NCBI GenBank assembly: GCA_029882675.1
Contig: JAOUKJ010000211.1
Span: 1-7,006 of the forward strand
Origin: Cyclobacteriaceae bacterium
GTDB taxonomy: Bacteria > Bacteroidota > Bacteroidia > Cytophagales > Cyclobacteriaceae
Direction of reading: 5' to 3'
DNA length: 7,006 nt
The translations under genes were made by a program, and so were the position numbers. Positions 1 through 6,361 of this stretch are shown here, piece by piece (the first letter of the stretch is position 1; each line of letters starts with the position of its first letter). The notes beneath the pieces were generated by a model. It was not told the DNA's origin and did no database searches. It worked only from the letters and a program-made list of their open reading frames with translations.

Positions 1-30
1 ATCGTTGAGAAGCGGGGATGGGAAAAGTAG
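1..30 (+). CDS. possible 3' end of an upstream gene (partial)
   Basis: The first reading frame is open from base 1 and stops at TAG 28-30, giving the tail IVEKRGWEK. If real, it is the C-terminus of a gene that starts before the window and overlaps the glycosyltransferase start by 13 bases, a common arrangement for co-transcribed genes. Nine codons cannot establish that this is coding. The other two forward frames also close early (TGA at 6-8 in one), so an upstream gene could equally end at another stop. No function can be assigned. Confidence 0.2.
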   Translation: MVEKRGWEK

Positions 31-992
31 TTAAACCCGTATTTTCAGTAATTATACCTGTGTATAACAGGCCACAGGAAATTTTTGAGTTATTAGAAAG
101 CCTTACAAAGCATAATAAAGCTCTTTTTGAAGTCATTGTAGTAGAAGATGGCTCCCAAATTTCATCTGTTGATCAGGTAATGCTTTTTGAAGGCAAACTG
201 GATATTCAATACCTGGAAAAGGAAAACACCGGGCAGGGTTTTAGTCGTAACTATGCGGCTCAATATGCCCGGGGTAAATACCTTGTGTTTTTTGATTCGG
301 ATTGCCTGATACCTGAAAATTATTTCGGTGTGGTAGAAAAATATCTTGACAGGCATGCCGTTGATGCCTGGGGAGGGCCGGACAAGGCACACGAGAACTT
401 CTCATCCTGGCAAAAAGCCATTAGTTTTACCATGACATCAGTATTGACTACGGGAGGTATTCGTGGAAAGAAAAAACATGTGGGTTCTTTCCAGCCCCGG
501 AGTTTTAATATGGGAATAAGAAAAGATGTTTTTTTAGAGACAGGCGGGTTTAAACAAACAAATCTGGGCGAAGATATTGAGTACAGTACGCGACTGCTAA
601 ATGCGGGATATAAAACCGCCTTAATCACGGAAGCCTTTGTTTATCATAAAAGAAGAGCTACTCCGAAACAATTTTTTAAGCAGGCCTTTTCCTTTGGAAA
701 AGGCAGGGTGATTACCGGAAGAAAAAATAAGAATGGTATTAAGCTGATCCATTGGTTTCCGTTGTTGTTTTGTCTTTCATTTTTAGGGTTACCAATCGCA
801 TATATTATTCATCCTGTACTTTTCTTTGTAGGTGTTGGGGTGTTTGGCGTATATTTCTTTAGCATTGCGATGTGGTCCTTTTTGGAGTCAAGGAGCCTTG
901 TTGTAGGCCTGCTAAGTGTTTTTACAGCGATTTATCAGCTTGTTGGCTATGGGGTGGGATTTTTAATCCAATTTATCCGCAAAAGCGATTGA
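18..992 (+). CDS. family 2 glycosyltransferase with C-terminal membrane segments
   Basis: This 324-residue protein is a GT-A fold, family 2 glycosyltransferase, which moves a sugar from a nucleotide-sugar donor to an acceptor, probably at the cytoplasmic face of the inner membrane. The N-terminus has the typical beta strand and nucleotide-binding start FSVIIPVYNRP (residues 9-19), then the acidic VVEDGS (41-46). The metal-binding DXD motif is DSD at 93-95, and the GED of the acceptor-side acidic motif is at 184-186 in LGEDIEYS. Residues from about 243 to 320 are strongly hydrophobic and suggest about three membrane helices, ending in a short RKSD tail. The ATG at 18 is chosen because the conserved domain begins nine residues later; GAGAAG lies just upstream. 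It converges on the HTH gene with 19 bases between stops. The family is clear, but donor, acceptor and product (polysaccharide, lipid-linked glycan or glycoprotein) cannot be read from the sequence. Confidence 0.9.
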   Translation: MGKVVKPVFSVIIPVYNRPQEIFELLESLTKHNKALFEVIVVEDGSQISSVDQVMLFEGKLDIQYLEKENTGQGFSRNYAAQYARGKYLVFFDSDCLIPENYFGVVEKYLDRHAVDAWGGPDKAHENFSSWQKAISFTMTSVLTTGGIRGKKKHVGSFQPRSFNMGIRKDVFLETGGFKQTNLGEDIEYSTRLLNAGYKTALITEAFVYHKRRATPKQFFKQAFSFGKGRVITGRKNKNGIKLIHWFPLLFCLSFLGLPIAYIIHPVLFFVGVGVFGVYFFSIAMWSFLESRSLVVGLLSVFTAIYQLVGYGVGFLIQFIRKSD

Positions 993-1011
993 ATAGGTTC
1001 CAATAGATGAG

Positions 1012-1368
1012 TTATTCATTGCCCTCATCCTTATCATCATCGTCCATATCCCTTTTTTCCTGAAGTTCATTGATTTTGCGCAGGTATTCTATTTCCCGAT
1101 CTTTGACTTCCAGTTTTTCTTTCAACTCTTCAATTTCCTGGTATGGGCTGTGTCTTGTGTCAATAAATCCTTCGAAGAAATTATAGTTCAGGACTTTTCC
1201 GATCTCATAGAGTAATATAACATCCAGGCTTTTTCGCTTAAATATACCGTACACGTTCTCGCGCGAAGTATTGATCCGGCGAGCAAACTCCACCACGGTA
1301 AAGCCACTTTTGTCGAATACTTCCTTCACTTTTTTGCCCACATGCACCATGTGAACAAAAATCCACAT
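1012..1368 (-). CDS. small Cro/C1-type helix-turn-helix protein with C-terminal coiled coil
   Basis: This is a 118-residue putative DNA-binding regulator. Residues about 9-60 resemble a Cro/C1 (XRE) helix-turn-helix: VGKKVKEVF is the first helix, FTVVEFARRI and TSRENVYGIFKRKS (about 34-47) look like the turn and recognition helix, and a further helix LLYEIGKVL follows. Residues about 77-107 are charged and heptad-like (EIEELKEKLEVKDREIEYLR), predicting a coiled coil for dimerisation. The protein ends in a very acidic tail, DMDDDDKDEGNE. Two starts are possible: the ATG at 1368 and an ATG six codons in (base 1350), which begins MVHVGKKVKEV. The inner one fits the domain boundary better, as I would expect homologues to begin close to that motif. 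It is transcribed away from the 87-residue frame and convergent with the glycosyltransferase. Its target and signal are unknown, and no ligand domain is visible. Confidence 0.82.
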   Translation of the reverse strand: MWIFVHMVHVGKKVKEVFDKSGFTVVEFARRINTSRENVYGIFKRKSLDVILLYEIGKVLNYNFFEGFIDTRHSPYQEIEELKEKLEVKDREIEYLRKINELQEKRDMDDDDKDEGNE

Positions 1369-1476
1369 TTAATGTCATCCGAAAATAATATTAGTGTGTA
1401 TTATTAATTACATAAATGGTGTTTAAAGTTACAATTATGTTTATATTGTTGTTTTAAATAACGAGAAAATCAAATC
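1369..1476. promoter_or_regulatory. divergent AT-rich spacer, presumed promoter region for the HTH gene and the 87-residue frame
   Basis: These 108 bases separate two divergently oriented frames and so probably hold both promoters and perhaps an operator for the HTH protein. The sequence is very AT-rich. A short inverted repeat, ACATAA at 1410-1415 and TTATGT at 1435-1440, has a 19-base spacer. In DNA this AT-rich such a repeat may be chance. I found no good TAnnTTTG box on either strand; TATATTG near 1443-1449 is the closest plus-strand candidate. Autoregulation by the HTH protein is a guess from arrangement alone. Confidence 0.35.
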
Positions 1477-1740
1477 ATGGCATTAAACCTGAGGATATAT
1501 CATCGCCAGGGAGAAAAAGATCAGGATGTGATACGGGAAACCGTCCGTATGATGGAGGTGTGGTTCACCTTTTCCTCGTCAAACCAAACAGATGTGGATG
1601 CCTGTTTTTATATTAATGCCCGAGGCTCAACGGGGAAAATAAATTACATGATCACGGAAGAAGATGGAGGGAAAAGTAGCTGTTTGCCGGAATTATTGAA
1701 GCGAAAATTAAATAATAAGGAACCTGATCGTTATTTATAA
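1477..1740 (+). CDS. small hypothetical protein, 87 residues
   Basis: I do not recognise this protein. It begins MALNLRIYHRQGEKDQ, has a mixed alpha/beta-looking composition, and ends in a basic stretch LLKRKLNNKEPDRYL. There is no signal peptide, no membrane segment and no metal-binding motif; the two cysteines (in DACFY and SSCLP) are isolated. It is probably soluble and cytoplasmic. The ATG at 1477 follows an A-rich stretch (AACGAGAAAATCAAATC), typical of leaders in this phylum, and no alternative upstream start is evident. It stands alone between the divergent HTH gene and the act operon leader. Coding status rests on an open frame of 87 codons in AT-rich DNA, where chance stops are frequent, and on a plausible amino-acid composition. 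It could still be spurious or a gene remnant. Confidence 0.55.
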   Translation: MALNLRIYHRQGEKDQDVIRETVRMMEVWFTFSSSNQTDVDACFYINARGSTGKINYMITEEDGGKSSCLPELLKRKLNNKEPDRYL

Positions 1741-1762
1741 CCGTTCTAAATAATTTAAAAAC

Positions 1763-1804
1763 ATGAAAAAAACGTCATACGCTACATTTTTATTGCCTTC
1801 CTGA
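1763..1804 (+). other. 13-codon open frame in the leader ahead of actA (leader peptide or gene remnant, uncertain)
   Basis: An ATG preceded by AATTTAAAAAC opens a frame reading MKKTSYATFLLPS and closing with TGA at 1802-1804. The Lys-Lys start followed by hydrophobic residues resembles the beginning of a signal peptide, so it may be the stub of a decayed secreted-protein gene. It lies upstream of the best promoter for actA (1856-1886), so it would not be on that transcript and cannot act as its leader peptide unless a second promoter lies further up. Chance is also likely for so short a frame. Confidence 0.15.
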
Positions 1805-1822
1805 TTGAAAAAAAAAATCAAT
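1804..1822. repeat. small inverted repeat ATTGA / TCAAT around an A-tract
   Basis: ATTGA at 1804-1808 is repeated as TCAAT at 1818-1822, enclosing a run of A (bases 1808-1817 are ten consecutive A). The five-pair, AT-rich stem is too weak to call a terminator. The A-tract lies about 40-50 bases upstream of the -33 element at 1856, where an A-tract could bend DNA or act as an upstream promoter element. That role is inferred from position only. Confidence 0.25.
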
Positions 1823-1855
1823 TTAAATTTTGAAAACAAAAAGGACAATTGGAGG

Positions 1856-1886
1856 TTTGAAAAAATAGTAGCTCAATGTAGATTTG
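1856..1886 (+). promoter_or_regulatory. Bacteroidota-type promoter for the act operon
   Basis: TTTG at 1856-1859 and TAGATTTG at 1879-1886 match the -33 (TTTG) and -7 (TAnnTTTG) elements recognised by the primary sigma factor of Bacteroidota. The 19-base spacer (1860-1878) is the usual length. Transcription would be expected to start a few bases after 1886, leaving a leader of about 25-30 bases before the actA ATG at 1921. The spacer is A-rich near the -33 box. This is the only site in the window where both boxes and spacing agree well, and it sits directly ahead of an operon that needs a promoter. Confidence 0.7.
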
Positions 1887-1920
1887 TGCCTGATTTTGTC
1901 AAAGACCTAATAAACCTAAG

Positions 1921-3156
1921 ATGTGTAGAAGATTTATTGTCTGTTCCTTCTTTACTTTTCTGTTAAGTTTATCCGCCATGATGAGTGCAAGTGTAGCGCT
2001 TGCACAGGGTGATGTCATTTCTGAAGACGCCACAGTGATAGATGCAGGAAAGCAATTGTTTGATGCCAATTGTAAGACGTGTCATAGAATACATGAAAAA
2101 AATGTAGGACCCGCCTTACAGGATGTGTACAACAGGGCGCCTTCTGTAGAATGGATCAGGGAGTTTGTAAGGAACCCCACCCGAGTGATTCAGAGTGGTG
2201 ACCAATATGCCAACGACCTTTTTAATGAATACAATATCATGATGACGGCCTTCCCGTTGGAAGACGAGCAAATCATGTCAATATTGGCCTATGTTCAGGA
2301 TGAGACCAAAAAGGGGCCTGCCGAAGTTGCTGTAGCTGATACAGGTACAGAAGCTGCAACACAGGATGCCGGACCGTCAGGGTTTATGAATGCCATTATG
2401 GTAGGAATTGTTATCCTGCTACTTCTGGTATTAGGCATTTTATTTCTGATAATGAGAGTGCTTAAGAGGTATCTTCAGCAGCAGTCAGAGGATCTTGGAG
2501 AGGAAGATAAGGAATTGCTTGGACAAACCTTTTCCCTTTCAGGTACGCTGACAAGTAAACCGGTAGTTTTTCTGACGATATTCATTATTACAGCTCTGGT
2601 GGTGAAAGGGGTAATAACAGGCCTTTTTTCCATCGGCGTTCAAATGAATTATGCGCCTACACAGCCTATTGCTTATTCTCATAAATTGCATGCTGGTCAG
2701 TATCAAATTGATTGTAACTATTGCCATACCGGTGTAAGAAAGAGCCGGAATGCGAATATCCCTTCTGCGAACATTTGTATGAACTGTCACAGCAGTATTT
2801 TACCTGATTCGCCGGAGATTAAAAAAATCAAAGCGGCTGTCGATAATGATACGCCTATTGAGTGGATCAGGATTCATAATATGCCGGATTTGGCGTATTT
2901 CAGCCATGCACAGCACGTTGAGGTGGGTGGTGTAGAGTGCCAAACCTGTCATGGACAGATTCAGGAGATGGATGTAGTAAAGCAGGAAAATCTGCTTACT
3001 ATGGGATGGTGCGTCGACTGCCACCGCAAGACGGAAGTCAACGGAAAAGACAACGCTTATTATGATCAACTGATCGAATACCACAAAGGTAATGGCAATG
3101 AAAAAATGACCGTTGAGGACATTGGTGGGTTGGAATGTGCCAAATGCCATTATTAA
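1921..3156 (+). CDS. actA: Alternative Complex III subunit ActA: cytochrome c domain fused to pentaheme cytochrome c
   Basis: This 411-residue haem subunit carries electrons within Alternative Complex III, the quinol:electron-acceptor oxidoreductase that replaces the bc1 complex. Residues 1-29 look like a secretion signal ending ASVALAQ. A class I cytochrome c domain follows, with CKTCH at 51-55 and a likely axial Met near 108 (MMTAFP). A hydrophobic segment spans about 156-178 and a second about 214-240. The C-terminal domain then holds five more CXXCH sites: CNYCH 265-269, CMNCH 286-290, CQTCH 340-344, CVDCH 364-368 and CAKCH 406-410, the last ending one residue before the C-terminus. Extra histidines such as H254, H257, H329, H332 and H388 are candidate distal ligands. 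Six haems on one chain means an added monohaem domain compared with a plain pentaheme ActA. It is the first gene of the operon, directly behind the promoter at 1856-1886, and lies 41 bases before actB. The family is clear; the exact haem ligation is inferred. Confidence 0.93.
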   Translation: MCRRFIVCSFFTFLLSLSAMMSASVALAQGDVISEDATVIDAGKQLFDANCKTCHRIHEKNVGPALQDVYNRAPSVEWIREFVRNPTRVIQSGDQYANDLFNEYNIMMTAFPLEDEQIMSILAYVQDETKKGPAEVAVADTGTEAATQDAGPSGFMNAIMVGIVILLLLVLGILFLIMRVLKRYLQQQSEDLGEEDKELLGQTFSLSGTLTSKPVVFLTIFIITALVVKGVITGLFSIGVQMNYAPTQPIAYSHKLHAGQYQIDCNYCHTGVRKSRNANIPSANICMNCHSSILPDSPEIKKIKAAVDNDTPIEWIRIHNMPDLAYFSHAQHVEVGGVECQTCHGQIQEMDVVKQENLLTMGWCVDCHRKTEVNGKDNAYYDQLIEYHKGNGNEKMTVEDIGGLECAKCHY

Positions 3157-3197
3157 TATACTATTAGAACAATCCTTACAGATCATACTGCTGGAAT

Positions 3198-6100
3198 ATG
3201 AAAGAAAATAAAAAGACGTATTGGAAAGGTATAGAACAACTTACCAACGATCCGGAGTTTGTTAAATATGCTGATAAAGAATTTGCGCATGAACTGCCTT
3301 TAAACGGAGAAATGCGTGGTAATGGTCGGCGCGATTTCCTTAAGATGATGGGGTTTAGTGTGGCAGCAGCATCTTTGGCGGCTTGTGAAGCCCCTATACG
3401 GAAGGCTATTCCCTACGTAAATAAACCCGTAGACCTTGATCCGGGAGTCCCCAATTTCTACGCTTCTACCTATGTTCAGGGAGGAAATTACTGTAGTATC
3501 CTGGTAAAGACAAGGGAAGGCCGGCCCATAAAAATAGAAGGTAATCCTTCTTCCGATATCAGTAGAGGAGGTACAAATGCTCAGGTGGAAGCCAGTGTAC
3601 TTTCATTATATGATGATGCCAGAAGAAAATCTCCTTTAAAAGGTGGAACAGCAATATCATGGACTGATTTGGATAATGAAGTAAAATCAGCCTTAAAATC
3701 TGCCGGACAAATCAGGATCGTTACTAATACGATACTAAGCCCGTCAACAAAAGCAGTAATTGCTGACTTCCAGGCTGCTTTTCCCTCGGCAAAGGTCGTG
3801 ACATACGATACACAGTCTGTCTGCGGTTTGCTGGATGCCAATAAAGAATCATTTGGAAAGTCGGTGGTGCCCGCATATGATTTTAGTAAAGCGGATGTGA
3901 TTGTGTCTTTTGATGCTGATTTTCTGGGCACATGGATATCACCGATAGAATATACCAAGCAATATAGTAAAACAAGAAAGCTGGGTGCAGATAAGAAAAG
4001 CATGTCGAGGCATTATCAGTTTGAGTCTAACCTCTCACTGACCGGTGCAAATGCTGATTACCGTGCACCAATAAAGCCTTCACAACAAGGCCCTGCAGTT
4101 GTGGCACTCTATAATGCCATCGCAAAGAAAGCCGGGGCTGGTAATGTTTCAGGTGCAGCTGAAGGTGTTGAAAACATAGACAGGGCAGCCAATGATTTGT
4201 GGGCTGCAAGAGGAAAATCCCTGGTCGTATCCGGATCAAATGATCCCGCTGTTCAGGTGATGGTTAATGCCATTAATGACCTGTTGGGCAATTATGGTAA
4301 GACGATCGATATTGAAAAGCATGCCAATTACCGTCAGGGTAACGATGAGGATATGGCTGCTTTTATAAAAGAGGCAGGTGCAGGCAGTATAGGAGGGGTG
4401 ATTTTCTATAACTGTAACCCGGTGTATAACCACCCGGCGGGGGCACAATTGGCAGAAGCACTTTCTAAAGTAAAGGTATCTGTCAGTACTTCTGATCGAA
4501 TAGATGAAACATCCGAACTGGTGACTTTTGTTGCACCCGATAATCATTACCTTGAAAGCTGGAATGATGCCGAACCAAAGGTAGGAGTATTAAGTTTAAC
4601 GCAGCCAACCATTACTAATCTGTTTGATACGCGACAGGCACAGACAAGCCTGTTGTCATGGGCAGGTAAACAAGCGGACTATTATAGCTACTTACAAGGG
4701 AGCTGGAATAAATATTTTGATGCTTCCAAATATTTAGATTTTCAAACATTTTGGGATTCATGCCTGCATGAAGGTATTTTCACCTATGAAGGGCCTGCGT
4801 CTACATTAGATGCAATAAGTGATTCATTGGCGGTACAACCCGTTGTCGTGGAAGCAACTGTTGCTTCGTTCGCAGGAAATGTTTCCAATGCCGGAGCAGC
4901 AATTGCAAAGGGGTATAAAGGGGGCGATGTAGAATTGGCGCTTTACTTTAAATTAGGTATAGGTGATGGAACCCAGGCCAATAATCCCTGGTTACAGGAA
5001 ATGCCCGACCCGGTGACAAAAGCTACCTGGGACAATTACCTGACTGTTTCTCAGGCTTTTGCCAATGAAACAGGCATTACCATGTTTGAAGGAAAATGTA
5101 ATAAAGTCCGGCTTACTGTCGGCGAAAAATCAATAGATGTTCCCGTGTTAATTCAACCGGGACAGGCACCAGGAACAGTTGGACTTGCCTTAGGATATGG
5201 AAGAAAAAAGGCTGGTGTTGTAGCTGAAGGACTTGGCGTAGATGCCTTTGCACTTAGTGGCTCTTCAAATGGCATGGTTTCTTATGATGTGATGAGTGGA
5301 GTATCCATTGAAGTGTTGTCCGATAAATACCAGATCGCACAAACGCAGACCCATGAAACTTATATGGATCGGGATTTTGTAGTGCAGGAGACGATACTTA
5401 GCGAATATGTTAATGATCCTTCTTCGGGTCGTTCTCATCCAAAAATTGCAACCTGGCTTGATGAAGAAAATCATGCGGTAGCTCCAAATACGGTCTCCTT
5501 GTGGAAAGGACACGAATACCCAGATCACCATTGGGGACTGGCCATCGATTTAAACTCATGTACTGGATGTTCTTCATGTACGATTGCCTGTCAGGCTGAG
5601 AATAATGTGCCTGTTGTAGGCCGTGATGAGGTGATCAACCGCAGGGAAATGCACTGGATGAGAATAGACAGGTATTATAGCAGTGATGCCGCGCCGGATG
5701 ATAGAAAAGGACTTGAAAAAGCAGCGGCCAACCCTGAAGTAACCTTCCAACCCATGATGTGTCAGCATTGTAATAATGCATCATGTGAAACGGTATGTCC
5801 GGTTGCAGCAACCACCCACAGTACGGAAGGACTAAACCAAATGGTTTATAACCGTTGTATTGGAACAAGATATTGTGCTAATAACTGTGCTTATAAAGTA
5901 AGAAGATTTAACTGGTTTAAATACCATGATAATAAACAGTTTGCCGATGAAAATACACCGATGAACAGTGATCTTGGCAAAATGGTTTTAAACCCTGACG
6001 TTACCGTGAGGTCAAGAGGAGTAATGGAAAAATGTTCCATGTGTGTTCAAAGGATACAGTATGGAAAGCTTGAAGCTAAAAAAGAAGGTAGAAGGACAAA

Positions 6101-6332
6101 TGATGGAGACATCAATGTGGCTTGCGCCAGTACATGCCCTGCTGATGCCTTAGTTTTTGGTGACCTTAATGACCCGAAGAGCAAACTCTCCAAACTGTTG
6201 AAAATAAAAGATAATACAGTTTCAATGGATAAGGAAGTAGGAGAGGAGCGCGCTTATGCAGTACTGGAAGCAGTAGGAGTAAAACCCAATGTGCTGTATC
6301 TGACTAAGGTGAGAAATATTGACCAGGCTTAA
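3198..6332 (+). CDS. actB: Alternative Complex III subunit ActB: Tat-exported molybdoenzyme-like/iron-sulphur fusion
   Basis: This 1044-residue periplasm-facing iron-sulphur subunit receives electrons near the quinol site and passes them toward the ActA haems. The first 43 residues (with YWKGIEQL and a DKEFAHELP stretch) form the extended leader known for this family. The twin-arginine motif is RRDFLKMMG at 44-52, then a hydrophobic stretch and a lipobox-like LAAC with Cys63. Residues from about 80 to 740 resemble a molybdopterin oxidoreductase large subunit, but I see no N-terminal cluster-binding cysteines, and characterised ActB proteins bind no molybdenum cofactor. The C-terminal ferredoxin-like domain carries cysteines 788, 791, 794, 798; 855, 858, 863, 867; 887, 893, 897; and 946, 949, 976, 980. 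In the third group the usual second cysteine is Thr890 (CIGTRYC), which I recall as characteristic of ActB. The two halves are separate genes in some lineages but fused here. No frameshift is seen. NCBI-style naming would be TAT-variant-translocated molybdopterin oxidoreductase. Confidence 0.94.
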   Translation: MKENKKTYWKGIEQLTNDPEFVKYADKEFAHELPLNGEMRGNGRRDFLKMMGFSVAAASLAACEAPIRKAIPYVNKPVDLDPGVPNFYASTYVQGGNYCSILVKTREGRPIKIEGNPSSDISRGGTNAQVEASVLSLYDDARRKSPLKGGTAISWTDLDNEVKSALKSAGQIRIVTNTILSPSTKAVIADFQAAFPSAKVVTYDTQSVCGLLDANKESFGKSVVPAYDFSKADVIVSFDADFLGTWISPIEYTKQYSKTRKLGADKKSMSRHYQFESNLSLTGANADYRAPIKPSQQGPAVVALYNAIAKKAGAGNVSGAAEGVENIDRAANDLWAARGKSLVVSGSNDPAVQVMVNAINDLLGNYGKTIDIEKHANYRQGNDEDMAAFIKEAGAGSIGGVIFYNCNPVYNHPAGAQLAEALSKVKVSVSTSDRIDETSELVTFVAPDNHYLESWNDAEPKVGVLSLTQPTITNLFDTRQAQTSLLSWAGKQADYYSYLQGSWNKYFDASKYLDFQTFWDSCLHEGIFTYEGPASTLDAISDSLAVQPVVVEATVASFAGNVSNAGAAIAKGYKGGDVELALYFKLGIGDGTQANNPWLQEMPDPVTKATWDNYLTVSQAFANETGITMFEGKCNKVRLTVGEKSIDVPVLIQPGQAPGTVGLALGYGRKKAGVVAEGLGVDAFALSGSSNGMVSYDVMSGVSIEVLSDKYQIAQTQTHETYMDRDFVVQETILSEYVNDPSSGRSHPKIATWLDEENHAVAPNTVSLWKGHEYPDHHWGLAIDLNSCTGCSSCTIACQAENNVPVVGRDEVINRREMHWMRIDRYYSSDAAPDDRKGLEKAAANPEVTFQPMMCQHCNNASCETVCPVAATTHSTEGLNQMVYNRCIGTRYCANNCAYKVRRFNWFKYHDNKQFADENTPMNSDLGKMVLNPDVTVRSRGVMEKCSMCVQRIQYGKLEAKKEGRRTNDGDINVACASTCPADALVFGDLNDPKSKLSKLLKIKDNTVSMDKEVGEERAYAVLEAVGVKPNVLYLTKVRNIDQA

Positions 6333-6361
6333 GGAATTAACGAAATAATAAATACATAAAT

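Noticed and set aside
320..628. Minus-strand open frame inside the glycosyltransferase gene
   Set aside because: The plus strand encodes a clear family 2 glycosyltransferase with DXD and GED motifs over the same bases; the antisense frame has no recognisable features.
993..1011. Possible bidirectional terminator between the convergent glycosyltransferase and HTH genes
   Set aside because: The 19-base gap has no GC-rich hairpin or T-run. An ATGAG/CTCAT pairing nearby is only five bases with a long loop and runs into the HTH coding sequence.
1410..1440. ACATAA/TTATGT inverted repeat as an HTH operator
   Set aside because: Six-base half sites 19 bases apart in very AT-rich DNA are expected by chance. 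It is noted within the spacer but not claimed as an operator.
3581..4003. 140-residue minus-strand open frame within actB
   Set aside because: It is antisense to a continuous, recognisable ActB frame and its translation shows no domain. The same holds for the other minus-strand frames across 2539-6628.
3198..6332. ActB as an active molybdenum-dependent oxidoreductase
   Set aside because: The gene context (multihaem ActA and NrfD-like ActC), the extended Tat leader and the CIGTRYC motif fit ActB, whose molybdoenzyme-like domain is not known to bind a molybdenum cofactor; no N-terminal cluster cysteines are seen.
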